Of a DNA stretch of 64,000 bases, positions 45,326-55,148 are shown one piece after another. Numbering within the stretch: position 1 is the stretch's first letter; every line of letters starts with the position of its first letter. This DNA is from Clostridia bacterium (GTDB lineage Bacteria; Bacillota; Clostridia; Oscillospirales; CAG-272): NCBI GenBank assembly GCA_017547655.1, contig JAFYPF010000027.1:1-64000 (forward strand), in the 5' to 3' direction. The position numbers and the translations under genes are program-made. Below the pieces are notes generated by a model. The model was not told the DNA's origin and made no database searches. It saw nothing but the letters and a program-made list of their open reading frames with translations.

Positions 45326-46041
45326 TAAAAGGATATGTTCATTCGATACAAACTCTCGGAACGCTTGACGGACCGGGAGTTCGTTTCGTTGTGTTTACAC
45401 AAGGCTGTAACCTGCGTTGCTCGTGCTGTCATAATCCCGATACTTGGAATTATAACGATAGAACACAGTTTGCACCCGAAGAAATCGTAAAACGTGTAAA
45501 ACGATATAAAGAGTATTTTGGCGACGAGGGAGGTATAACCTTTTCGGGGGGAGAGCCGTTGCTCCAAGCTGATTTTGTTTATGAAACGTTTAGACTTTGT
45601 CATTTAGAGGGGATAAATACCTGTCTTGATACCTCGGGAAGTGTACTGAATGACAGTGTGGTTAAGCTTTTAGGTGAGACTGACGTGGTTTTGCTTGACG
45701 TTAAATATACAAGTGACGACTTATATAAAAAACACGTTGGTTGCGATATGGATAGGGTTTTGAGATTCCTTGACGTGCTTCAAGAGAGGAATATAAAAAC
45801 GATAATACGTCAGGTTGTTATTCCGACGGTTAATGATTATGAAGAGAACTTTTTGAAGCTGAAAGAACTTGTCGATAGATATACCGTTGTTCAAAAGGTT
45901 GAGCTTTTGCCATTTAAGAATATCTGCACAACTAAATATGATATGTTGAATATTGATTTTCCTTTTAGAGATATTCCTTTGCCTAAAGAAAGTGATATGC
46001 AAAAATATCAAAATATGGTCAAAAACACCTTGCCGAAATGA
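45322..46041 (+). CDS. pflA: Pyruvate formate-lyase activating enzyme
   Basis: A 239-residue radical SAM enzyme that installs the glycyl radical on Pfl[17 protein letters not shown] holds the CX3CX2C iron-sulfur ligands; [11 protein letters not shown] and DTSGS are the SAM-binding blocks. Its ATG overlaps the pflB stop (ATGA). The stop lies within the terminator hairpin. Confidence 0.96.
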   Translation: MIKGYVHSIQTLGTLDGPGVRFVVFTQGCNLRCSCCHNPDTWNYNDRTQFAPEEIVKRVKRYKEYFGDEGGITFSGGEPLLQADFVYETFRLCHLEGINTCLDTSGSVLNDSVVKLLGETDVVLLDVKYTSDDLYKKHVGCDMDRVLRFLDVLQERNIKTIIRQVVIPTVNDYEENFLKLKELVDRYTVVQKVELLPFKNICTTKYDMLNIDFPFRDIPLPKESDMQKYQNMVKNTLPK

Positions 46042-46060
46042 GTTGGCGAGGTGCTTTTTT
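46026..46060 (+). terminator. Terminator of the pfl operon
   Basis: CACCTTGCC and GGCGAGGTG arms enclose the pflA stop; six T follow. Confidence 0.88.
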
Positions 46061-46417
46061 GTTGGCTAAAAATGTACAATTGATTTTAAAGAAAAAGAGT
46101 GGAATCGAAACGGAATTTAGATGTGAAGTGGTGTGATGTACACTTTTGACAAAAAGTGTGAACAAAAGAAAAATATAAAGAAAACCGACGTGTATTTTCA
46201 GTTTTTTTGTTGACAATGCGTTTAAAAGAGTGTAGAATATATTATGAATTATTATATATAATAGACGTATTGTTTTTTAGCGCGACTTAATCGATTGAAT
46301 CGGCGTTTATACAGCAAGAAAAAATTGATACTTTAGATAAAATTTCGTATTTAAACAAGGTTGGATTGTCCTCCCCGAAATATTGGGAGTGACCGGTTAG
46401 AGAAGGAGATAGAATTG
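46061..46417 (+). promoter_or_regulatory. Upstream region, promoter and long leader of the giant surface protein gene
   Basis: TTGACA (46210-46215), 17 bases, TAGAAT (46233-46238). Upstream lies an inverted repeat ACACTTTT-GACA-AAAGTGT (46140-46159). The leader is about 170 bases, much longer than others here, with small hairpins (CGATT/AATCG, and CTCCC/GGGAG at 46371-46389). I do not recognise a known riboswitch class in it. Confidence 0.7.
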
Positions 46418-49400
46418 ATGAAAAGATCTAACAGACTGTTGGCATTTATTCTTTTTGTATGCATGGTAATATCGCTTGTGCCTCCGTTGCAAGTAGCTCG
46501 TGCCGCTGACATTATTCAGCGATATGAGCTTGATACGGACGGTATTGACGTGGGAGCTACGTATTTGATTGTCAATACGGGCTCGACCGGAAGCGGTAAC
46601 GCGTTGCGTTTTTATTACAACAGCTCATTATCGCGCGATTTCCGTAATCAAACGATTACTGTAAAGGATGATGCGGGAGTTAAATACATAGAAACTGGAT
46701 TTACCAATGAGAGTGATTGCGTATTTACTTTTAGCGCAGCTAAAGTTGGATATATAACGCATAACAATTACTATATTGACTTGAGCAATAGTAGATATGC
46801 GACAAGTAAACCGGGAGAAAGCTTGAACTTTACAAGCGTGGGTGACGGTGCATATCGTATTTACTATTCGTCGTATTGGAGTTCTTACTATCTTCGTTAT
46901 TCCAACTCGGATTGGGCGAGATCAACGACTTCTTCTACGGTATATCTTTACAAGCTGACAGAATATGTTGTAGGTCATGACGTTGAATACAACGGAAACG
47001 GCTATACTGCGGGTACACTCCCTCAAAATGAATATTACATAGACAGCGGAAGCGAATACACAGTAAAAGCTCCGAGCGAGGGCTTTAAAATGGATGTTGG
47101 CGAAGATACGTATCTTTTCCGTTGTTGGAATACAAAGGCTGACGGTTCGGGTGTTGAATATGAGCCGGGAGAGAAGTTTACTGTTGAAAGCGACGTTGTA
47201 TTGTATGCGCAGTGGTATCAACAAACAAAGCATACGGCTTCGTTTATTTCGCATTACAACGGTGTTCAGACTGACCTTAATGATATCATCGGAGAGGACA
47301 AGAACTTTTATATTCTTCTTGATGGTGTAGAGGGCGCGTATATTCCGCTTATAAAGAGAGGCGACGGTGTATATAGCGCAAAGGTTGTTGACAATGGAAT
47401 TTATGTTGTCTACGCCAAGAATGCTGACGGAAAATATGAAGAGGTGCACGGCCACAAGATTGCGATTTATAATTTTGACGGCACGACAGACTGTTTCCAT
47501 TACAGCGTTTCGTATAATACAAACGGAGGTGTTTGGGCTGATGGAGAAAATCCCGGAGATGTAATTCATCATTCTGGAGAATCGGCATTTGTTACAAATG
47601 CCACACCTACTCTTAAAGGCAACTTGTTTATGGGTTGGGAAGATAAGGACGGAAACCTTTATGCTCCCGGACAACATCTCACGTCTGCTATAGATGAAAA
47701 GATTGAGCTTACAGCAAAGTGGCAAGAGACTATTGATATTACGGTAAACGTTGTTATAAATCATAATGCTGTTACTACAGGCTCGGATAATAATAATAAG
47801 AGACATGAACTTTCTTTCACGTTGACTCGTGAAGAGAACGGCGTGAATATGCCGATTGAGAATAAGGTTTTGGATTCGGGATACGTTTATGACGCCGAGA
47901 ATAATACAACTACATACACTGTTGTATATACCGATATGCCTCAAGGAACATATCACGTGTCAAGTGCGAAGAGTTCGTATGAGACTGTGATTACTCACGA
48001 GGGCAAGTCCGATGATGATCAGACAATTTTTATCAATCATACTTTTGCTCCTGAAAATTTTGACCTTTACTTTGATGTGATTGTTAAGGCTGACGACGAG
48101 GGCGAAAAGACATTGATGCCCGATAAGGTTAATGTTAAGGTTAGCTATTGGGGTTACAACGAGGACAATGTTCTTGACTGGCATATTATTACACAGCAGG
48201 ACGGAACAAAAGCGCCTATATCCGTTGAAATTGATGAAAACGGCAAGGGAGTAGGTTATTACCCTGTATGGGGCTTCTGGTCGGGCACTGATTATGCTTA
48301 TGACTACAGAATTGAGATTACGTCATATGTTTTGCCCGACGGCTCTATTGTTCCTGTTAATAGTAAAGATAAGATTAACTTTTATATTGACGGCACAAAC
48401 TTGTACACTGCTGTGATAACAATTGAGTCCGCAACCGAAAACGGGGAAGAGGGCAGAATTCCTACGTATCCCGCAGATAGTAAAACTGACCTCAATGGCG
48501 CATATGTTGGCAGCGGTGTTCAGATAGGCTTGCCTACGGCTACGATTGAAATCAATTCTTATAAGGTTACATTCGATGCAGGCGAAGGAAGTGTTAACGG
48601 CAGCTCAAAGGTAGTACTTAATAACCAATACGTATGTCCCGATTTAGATAAATATGTTGCAACTCCTTCAGCTGATGATAAGACGTTTATTTGTTGGGTT
48701 GACGCAGAAGGCGAGCCCGTTACGAATATGAACGGTCAGTTCCTGAATTCTGACGTAACCTACTATGCAAGATACAACGATGACGCCGTTGTTTCGGGTA
48801 AGGTTGTAGTAGACGTACAGTATGATTATAACGGAGAAACAGCAACCATTCACGAAATTGACCGTGTTAATAAGGTTATGGTTATTCTTCAGAAGAAGAT
48901 TAACGATTACTACAACGACGTTGATTCAATGATTGTAAACATTGTATACAACAAAGACGAAAACGGCAATGTTCTTGACGGCGTTGGCGAATATAAGTTC
49001 GAAGACGTTCTTAATGACGGAACCGAATATAGAGTAAACGTTTTCGCGTATAACTTTACGACAACTTATGACAATGATGCTGACGGTGAATATTCCGAAG
49101 AGCAGTATGTAGTTGATATAGACCAATTCAGAGCCGAGGGAAAAGTTGATGTAGAACTTGGTTTTGCGCCCGACAGCTATCAGCAGTATGTTCGCGTAGA
49201 CGCTTCTCTTATTGAGGAATCATTGCGTCCAACGGCTGTTTTGGTTCGGTATTATTACAGAGACCTTGGCGACGTTCACAACTTTCAAATTATTTCTCAG
49301 CACACAGTATCTCCTAACGGAGTAATGGTTTCTCTTGATAAGAGTACTGCTCAAGGTGTTGGATATGAATACGTTTGGAACTGGCACACCAACGGTACGC

Positions 49401-52400
49401 CTTACGAATACCAAGCAGAGGTTTACCTGGTGTACGGCAACAACCTTGAGGGCGCATACAGCGAAGAGGGTATTGAGTATTCTTCCGATAGACCTTACTT
49501 TGTTGAATACGGTGCAGTAAGCAGTTATTCAATGCAGTTGGAGCAGACTGATAATGTTCTTGAAATTACCCTTGTACCCAAGGAATATCCGATACATTTG
49601 GATTTGAATTTAGGCAACGATGTCGGAACACATGTGTATGGTCTTGAAGAGTTTATGGTTGATGACAATTCGAGCGAAGACAAATATGTGTTTATGCATA
49701 CTTGGAGCTTTACAGAAACCTTTAATGCATACCCCTATAGAGAGGGATACGTATTTAAGGGCTGGACAAGCAGTAACGAACAAGAGGTTTACATCAAAGA
49801 AGACGGTACAATATACGTAGGTAATACGTTGGCGAAGAGTGTAACCCTTACGGCAAATTGGGAAAAACTTGAGGGAACAGATTACATAATTCGTTATCTT
49901 GAACTTAATACAGACAAGGTTCTTCTCGGTGCAAAATCAGTTAGCGGAACCGCTGTCGGTTCAACGATTGTCGCGGCTGAATATGCTCGTGAAATTGACG
50001 GATATGCCTATGCGGGTGCTTATGTTGACGGTGCTTATCACGATAAAACCGAAAATCCCGCTATGGTTATTTCGAATAATCCGGTTAAGAATTTGATGGT
50101 AATTTATTATTTGCCTGACGGTTCAGACGGTTATACCGAGCAGGTTGAAAGTAACCTTTCTATAAGCAAGGACGCAGTTCTTGAAAATGACGGGACTTAT
50201 ACGATAACGTTTGACACATATACGAAGGACAATCCCATTACTACACTTATCCAACAGAATACTCCCCTTGATATCGTTCTTGTGCTTGACCAATCGGGGT
50301 CATTGGCTGAAAACGACTATGAGTATTTGAATGCACTTCAAAGTGCGCTTGATAATTTCGTTGCATCTGTTGCTAACCACGGCAGAATTAACGGTGTTGA
50401 CCACAGAATAGCTATGGTTGGTTATGCAGGTAATGCGAGTGATATACATTCATCTGATCCTACCAAACCTACGGGCGGAAAAGAGACAGACAGCTGGATA
50501 AATACGGGTGTATTTGATTCCAACGGTGAGTTCCACCTTTATAACGTAAAGGGATTTGTATATACAGAGCTTAAGAATTTAAATTCTATTACGGCAAACG
50601 GTATATATTATACAAAGGTTACAGTTGACGGCAAAGAGAAGTATTTATTGCTTACTCACTACGATGAATATCGTCACTTGATTAACGAGGAACAGGCAAG
50701 AATTGCTTCCCTTAAGGGCGAGACTATTTATGGATACGTGTTTGACGATAATGATGTCGGTTCATTCGTTAAGCTTACAAGAAACAGCAGTGGCTTGTGG
50801 CTCTATGGAGATAAACAGCTTTATTCAGGAGAAAAATTCTTTACTTACCATACCGACGTGTGGACACATCGTGACGGAATAAATGCTCGTGAAATACACG
50901 CATACGGAGTAGGTTCGAATTATACACCTATAGACGGTCATAGCGGAGTATACACTCGTGAAGAAACTACCGGAACATCGTTCCAGCATAGTATTTACGA
51001 AGATGCATTGATGCCTGTATCTGTTGGCGCTATGGGCTCGGGAGGAACAAACCCCGGACTTATAAAGGCAACACAGTCTTTGGGCGCTGACGGTGCTACA
51101 CGTGCAAGTTACGGTATGGAAATGGCTAACAAGATTCTTGCTGCGATGCCCAAGGATGACGACGAGGGACGTGTTCGTCTCGTTGTTATGTTTACCGACG
51201 GTGAGCCCGGTTATCTTGGATTCCAAGACGGTGATTACTATCAGCAGGGTGTAACCGAAGCTAATAATGCTATAACTCTTGCTTACGATACAAAGAACGT
51301 TTACGGTGCGTACGTGTATACGATAGGTCTTTACGAGAGTGCAGGTGTAGAAGCGACAAGTGATGTTTCATATTATATGAATGCGCTTTCTTCTAATTAT
51401 CCCAACGCAAAGAAAATGGATGATATAAAGACTACCATTAAATATACAGCTGCGACACAGGGAACAGCCCTTGAAGCTAACGGAAAGTTCTATGTAAAGA
51501 TTGGATCCAAGTATTATTTGATTGACTATGGTTACGTAACTGTAAACCGTCGTAATCAGTGGTGTTGGTATTACCAAAACGGTTCAACTATAACTTCTAT
51601 TTCAACTGCTACGTATCCTACTGTAGATAAAAACGGTAAAGTTGGAAACTATAGTATATTTATACAATCCGGTGGATTTGCCGAAACTTCAAACAAAGGA
51701 TACTATGCAACGACCGAAAGTTCGGAGCATTTGAAGGATTATTTCGAGAACGTTTTACGAGATATTACAACAAAGATTACCACAGAGATTGTTCTTGAGA
51801 ATGATACGATTCTCCGTGATATAATGAATCAAGGCTTGGTTCTTACCGACGGAACGGTAATTACCGTTTATACGCAGGAAGGAAACTATGACCTTGAAAA
51901 CAAGAAGATAGTTTGGGCTGTAGATGAAAATGGACAGCCTATCCTCGAAAAGAAGGTTAGTCTTGAGGTTGGCAAAGATGATGACAAAGTTATAACCGAT
52001 CCCGAAAGCGGAGTTTCGATTTTGGTTTATAATTACGGTAAATCAAATGCAACCAACCCCGACAAAGCGGACTACGCTCCTCATACAGTTGACGTTACGG
52101 GATATAATTTTGCTGAATGGTATATCAGCGAAGAACATACCCGCGGATACAAGATGGTTGTTACAATCACTCGAGTTGAAGCGAGAGATGACGTTGAGTG
52201 GGGAAGAGCTACCTCTACAAATAACGAAAAGTCAGGACTTTGGTTACCTGCTGACGCAAGCGGATACAGAGAGCTTCTTCTCCCGTTTGACCAGCCTACC
52301 ACCATTTTTGTTGAACGTGCATACGTTCTCGATTATGGCAAGTCATTTGAACTCAGCGGTTGGTATTTCGACGATGAAGACGGAAAGAATGCTACAGCTG

Positions 52401-53980
52401 TTCACGTTGACTGTGATATATCAAACGGAATGAACTATTTTGCTCCGTCGTCGCCGAATACCGAAAATACAAAAGATTCGGAATACGGTAATCTTAAATA
52501 CGGAAACGTAAGTGTTGAGAACGGAAAGGTTACTTATACACCTACAAGTACAAACTGGGGCAGTTATGATCAGTTCTACGTATTCGGAAATACGTGGAGA
52601 AAGACCGTACTTGCTCAAGATGCAAATGAAAATGGCAACCTTTGGAATAAGGTTACTGTAATTCCTGCGAATAACATTTATTACGAAGACAGCTTTATTA
52701 CGAAGAGTGATGATGTACAGAACGGTATTGAAGGATTTACGTTTGTCGGCGAGTGGGAGATTGTTGGAGAATCCGATAACAATGTAGAAATTCCCGAGCA
52801 TATTGAATCTGCTCCTTACGGAGACGTACACGGTTGGACTGATTCGCTTGGCGATGATGAAGCATTTACCGACGGTTCTGCTCACTTGGCGGGCGGCAAC
52901 GGTACTATGGGGGCTCAGGCAACATTTACGTTTACCGGTACAGGTGTTGACGTTTATACGTTTACAAACAATAAATCGGGCAGAGTTGTTGCTTCATTGA
53001 GCAGAATAACAACCAATCCCGACGGAACAAAGGTTTCGACGTTTGTTCAATCGATTTCTATGGATAACCTGGCAATGTCAGGCGATTACTATTCGATACC
53101 GACAATTTCATTCTCAAAGCTGACATACGGTACATATTCCGTACAGCTTGTAGCTACGGCGGCATATTCGGTAGAAACGGGAATGAGATATGAATACTAC
53201 ATTGACGGTATTCGTGTATACAATCCTCTTGGCAATGCTACAAATTATATGACGAGTCTTGTTAAGGACGCGTACGAGCTTGAAACAAACGCTGTATTTA
53301 CCGAAGTTAGAGATATACTTCTTGCCGCAAAAGACTTCAATACCGATCTTCCCAACGGTGATAACGGCGAAATGGGCGCTGTCTTTATAGACTGGATAAA
53401 GAAAGGACAAGGCGCAGAGGATGATGAGATTGGCGAAGGTGTACCGACATACAACGTAGGCACATTTAAAACTTATGGTCCTAAAAATGAAGCATATTTA
53501 AGCAAGGGACAAGCTGTAGTATTGAGGGTTGATGAAGCTAACTATTATTTTGTAGGTATGAAGAGTCTTACGGGCGAAGAAGTTATAGTTAACGTAAGTG
53601 GAATTGAACTTTCGGAGCCGACTTCGATTAAATTCAGTCATACATCAGATCTCTACTATAGAGTAACACCTGTAAACGGATATATTGTAATTCAAAACAA
53701 CAGTACAAACGGTGCGCTTTTGGCGTTGACCAAGCTTCGTGCGACGAATCTTACACAGCCGGTTGTAAACGGTGGAATTCTTTCGATTTCTTCTGATGAA
53801 GCTGTTGCGATGATGAGTGATTATACCGCATATATGATTGAGAAACAGAACGAAGAACCCGAGGTTATTCCGCCTGAAGATTTGGAAGTAATTCCTTCAC
53901 TTGAAGAACAGAGTGAAGCAAACATTTTATTGGCAAACGAATTGTTTAACTCGGTTCGCGTGTGGCTTGATGAAGAATAG
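46418..53980 (+). CDS. Giant secreted VWA and beta-repeat protein
   Basis: A 2520-residue protein. Residues 1-31 are a signal peptide ending in ARA-AD. Four Listeria-Bacteroides-type beta repeats (ending in YAQW, TAKW, YARY, TANW) lie at about 190-270, 365-440, 715-790 and 1055-1150, and a MucBP-like repeat at about 1155-1235. A von Willebrand A domain spans about 1285-1650: VLVLDQSGS gives the metal (MIDAS) site and VMFTDGEPG the second loop; an insert of roughly 150 residues interrupts it. The last 870 residues are beta-rich. There is no LPXTG or membrane anchor and the end is acidic. AGAAGGAG precedes the ATG at 46418; the earlier TTG frame is untranslated leader. It is probably an adhesin or matrix protein. 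Confidence 0.88.
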   Translation: MKRSNRLLAFILFVCMVISLVPPLQVARAADIIQRYELDTDGIDVGATYLIVNTGSTGSGNALRFYYNSSLSRDFRNQTITVKDDAGVKYIETGFTNESDCVFTFSAAKVGYITHNNYYIDLSNSRYATSKPGESLNFTSVGDGAYRIYYSSYWSSYYLRYSNSDWARSTTSSTVYLYKLTEYVVGHDVEYNGNGYTAGTLPQNEYYIDSGSEYTVKAPSEGFKMDVGEDTYLFRCWNTKADGSGVEYEPGEKFTVESDVVLYAQWYQQTKHTASFISHYNGVQTDLNDIIGEDKNFYILLDGVEGAYIPLIKRGDGVYSAKVVDNGIYVVYAKNADGKYEEVHGHKIAIYNFDGTTDCFHYSVSYNTNGGVWADGENPGDVIHHSGESAFVTNATPTLKGNLFMGWEDKDGNLYAPGQHLTSAIDEKIELTAKWQETIDITVNVVINHNAVTTGSDNNNKRHELSFTLTREENGVNMPIENKVLDSGYVYDAENNTTTYTVVYTDMPQGTYHVSSAKSSYETVITHEGKSDDDQTIFINHTFAPENFDLYFDVIVKADDEGEKTLMPDKVNVKVSYWGYNEDNVLDWHIITQQDGTKAPISVEIDENGKGVGYYPVWGFWSGTDYAYDYRIEITSYVLPDGSIVPVNSKDKINFYIDGTNLYTAVITIESATENGEEGRIPTYPADSKTDLNGAYVGSGVQIGLPTATIEINSYKVTFDAGEGSVNGSSKVVLNNQYVCPDLDKYVATPSADDKTFICWVDAEGEPVTNMNGQFLNSDVTYYARYNDDAVVSGKVVVDVQYDYNGETATIHEIDRVNKVMVILQKKINDYYNDVDSMIVNIVYNKDENGNVLDGVGEYKFEDVLNDGTEYRVNVFAYNFTTTYDNDADGEYSEEQYVVDIDQFRAEGKVDVELGFAPDSYQQYVRVDASLIEESLRPTAVLVRYYYRDLGDVHNFQIISQHTVSPNGVMVSLDKSTAQGVGYEYVWNWHTNGTPYEYQAEVYLVYGNNLEGAYSEEGIEYSSDRPYFVEYGAVSSYSMQLEQTDNVLEITLVPKEYPIHLDLNLGNDVGTHVYGLEEFMVDDNSSEDKYVFMHTWSFTETFNAYPYREGYVFKGWTSSNEQEVYIKEDGTIYVGNTLAKSVTLTANWEKLEGTDYIIRYLELNTDKVLLGAKSVSGTAVGSTIVAAEYAREIDGYAYAGAYVDGAYHDKTENPAMVISNNPVKNLMVIYYLPDGSDGYTEQVESNLSISKDAVLENDGTYTITFDTYTKDNPITTLIQQNTPLDIVLVLDQSGSLAENDYEYLNALQSALDNFVASVANHGRINGVDHRIAMVGYAGNASDIHSSDPTKPTGGKETDSWINTGVFDSNGEFHLYNVKGFVYTELKNLNSITANGIYYTKVTVDGKEKYLLLTHYDEYRHLINEEQARIASLKGETIYGYVFDDNDVGSFVKLTRNSSGLWLYGDKQLYSGEKFFTYHTDVWTHRDGINAREIHAYGVGSNYTPIDGHSGVYTREETTGTSFQHSIYEDALMPVSVGAMGSGGTNPGLIKATQSLGADGATRASYGMEMANKILAAMPKDDDEGRVRLVVMFTDGEPGYLGFQDGDYYQQGVTEANNAITLAYDTKNVYGAYVYTIGLYESAGVEATSDVSYYMNALSSNYPNAKKMDDIKTTIKYTAATQGTALEANGKFYVKIGSKYYLIDYGYVTVNRRNQWCWYYQNGSTITSISTATYPTVDKNGKVGNYSIFIQSGGFAETSNKGYYATTESSEHLKDYFENVLRDITTKITTEIVLENDTILRDIMNQGLVLTDGTVITVYTQEGNYDLENKKIVWAVDENGQPILEKKVSLEVGKDDDKVITDPESGVSILVYNYGKSNATNPDKADYAPHTVDVTGYNFAEWYISEEHTRGYKMVVTITRVEARDDVEWGRATSTNNEKSGLWLPADASGYRELLLPFDQPTTIFVERAYVLDYGKSFELSGWYFDDEDGKNATAVHVDCDISNGMNYFAPSSPNTENTKDSEYGNLKYGNVSVENGKVTYTPTSTNWGSYDQFYVFGNTWRKTVLAQDANENGNLWNKVTVIPANNIYYEDSFITKSDDVQNGIEGFTFVGEWEIVGESDNNVEIPEHIESAPYGDVHGWTDSLGDDEAFTDGSAHLAGGNGTMGAQATFTFTGTGVDVYTFTNNKSGRVVASLSRITTNPDGTKVSTFVQSISMDNLAMSGDYYSIPTISFSKLTYGTYSVQLVATAAYSVETGMRYEYYIDGIRVYNPLGNATNYMTSLVKDAYELETNAVFTEVRDILLAAKDFNTDLPNGDNGEMGAVFIDWIKKGQGAEDDEIGEGVPTYNVGTFKTYGPKNEAYLSKGQAVVLRVDEANYYFVGMKSLTGEEVIVNVSGIELSEPTSIKFSHTSDLYYRVTPVNGYIVIQNNSTNGALLALTKLRATNLTQPVVNGGILSISSDEAVAMMSDYTAYMIEKQNEEPEVIPPEDLEVIPSLEEQSEANILLANELFNSVRVWLDEE

Positions 53981-53991
53981 GGAGGGAAAAA

Positions 53992-54246
53992 ATGAAGCAA
54001 ATTTATTCAAAACCATTTATATCACTAGAAGTTTTTTCGCTTACCCAATCTGTTACTCGTGATTGCGATAATATGTCGATTCCCAAAGATCAACTTACGT
54101 CAAATGATCCTATAAATTGCAAATGGGAATTGGGCGGAGGTTTTACAGTCTTTATGGTTAGTAACGGTTGCACCATTGAAGGAGAAAATATGGGGTACGC
54201 ATGTTATAACAATCCCGGAGAGGGACAGTTTATATTTCGTTCGTAA
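53992..54246 (+). CDS. Putative RiPP precursor peptide (84 aa)
   Basis: Begins 11 bases after the giant gene with a very strong AGGGAGG. The first 24 residues (MKQIYSKPFISLEVFSLTQ...) resemble leader sequences of many small Clostridia peptides of the form MKK.Y.KP.I.VE.F.L. Cys lie at 25, 43, 60 and 71; the core is Gly- and Asn-rich with GGGF, and the last residue is Ser84. Genes for an HPr-kinase-like protein, a radical SAM/SPASM enzyme and a PqqD-like protein follow, which is why I call it a precursor. The modification is not known; sactipeptide- or ranthipeptide-type Cys crosslinks are candidates. Confidence 0.65.
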   Translation: MKQIYSKPFISLEVFSLTQSVTRDCDNMSIPKDQLTSNDPINCKWELGGGFTVFMVSNGCTIEGENMGYACYNNPGEGQFIFRS

Positions 54247-54299
54247 CGATATACTATTTCGTATTTGAATTTATAATTAAAGCAAAAAAACGTGTGTAT

Positions 54300-55148
54300 A
54301 TGAATAAGTATTATTTAAGTTTTATGGGACTGCGCATTTTATTGTGTGTGTCCCATAAAATCAATATTTCAGAAAAAATGCGGATATTTTTAGATAAACC
54401 GCAGACGAGTTATGATTGCACTATAATCATACAAACAAAAAAAGAGCTTCCGGATAGAACGGAAGACGGTGTATGGCACGGACTTGAGTATTACGATTAT
54501 ATCGACGGAGAAGCGCTGACGTATCATTTTAATGAAATCGGAGGAAAGCCTTTTGCCGTTACACGTTTTTTGAAAAACGGTGATATTTTTATTGACGTAT
54601 GTTCGGGATTTGAGTCATACTTTGAAGGCTCTACGGGGATTTTTAATCGTATTGGCGTTGAAATGATGCTTTTGAAATACGGTGGAATGTTGTTGCATGC
54701 ATCGTTGATTGAGTATCAAGGAAAGGCGATTGCTTTTACGGGGCCGTCGGGGATAGGGAAATCTACCCAAGCGGATATTTGGCACAAACGCCTTGGCGCA
54801 GATATAATTAACGGTGACCGTGCGGCTATTCGTAAGGTAGACGGAGAATGGAGAGCTTATGGTTCTCCTTTTGCAGGAACGTCGGGAATATATAAAAACA
54901 AAAACGCCCCGCTTTCTGCCATTGTTGTTTTGAAGCAATCGAAGGAAAATAAACTTGTTCCATTGAATGCAGCGGAGGCGTTTGGGATTATTTATTCAGA
55001 AATATCTATTCATCAATGGGACAAAAGATTTGTCTCGGATATAACCGATATTTACCTTGATTTATTGAATGCCGTACCTGTTTATTTATTGGAATGTCTT
55101 CCAAACGAAGACGCAGCAACTATTTTAAAGAAAGGCTTATTGCTATGA
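54300..55148 (+). CDS. HPr kinase-like P-loop protein
   Basis: A 282-residue protein of the HprK-related group found in peptide loci. Walker A GPSGIGKST is at 148-156, preceded by LLHASLIEYQGKAIAFT as in HprK, and NGDRAAI at 171-177 corresponds to the ND motif. The HprK N-terminal domain is replaced by a different 130-residue region. Relatives in lasso peptide clusters (paeninodin) phosphorylate a C-terminal Ser of the precursor. The peptide upstream ends in Ser. The ATG at 54300 lacks a clear ribosome binding site; GTG 54294 is an alternative. Its stop overlaps the next gene (ATGA). Confidence 0.78.
   Translation: MNKYYLSFMGLRILLCVSHKINISEKMRIFLDKPQTSYDCTIIIQTKKELPDRTEDGVWHGLEYYDYIDGEALTYHFNEIGGKPFAVTRFLKNGDIFIDVCSGFESYFEGSTGIFNRIGVEMMLLKYGGMLLHASLIEYQGKAIAFTGPSGIGKSTQADIWHKRLGADIINGDRAAIRKVDGEWRAYGSPFAGTSGIYKNKNAPLSAIVVLKQSKENKLVPLNAAEAFGIIYSEISIHQWDKRFVSDITDIYLDLLNAVPVYLLECLPNEDAATILKKGLLL

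Noticed and set aside
46361-46417. N-terminal extension of the giant protein
   Set aside because: It would hide the signal peptide behind charged residues; AGAAGGAG sits just before ATG 46418.
46922-47956. 344-codon minus-strand ORF inside the giant gene
   Set aside because: Antisense of a repeat-rich coding region; no ribosome binding site or recognisable domain.
53700-53980. Sortase signal at the end of the giant protein
   Set aside because: No LPXTG-like motif, hydrophobic helix or basic tail is present.
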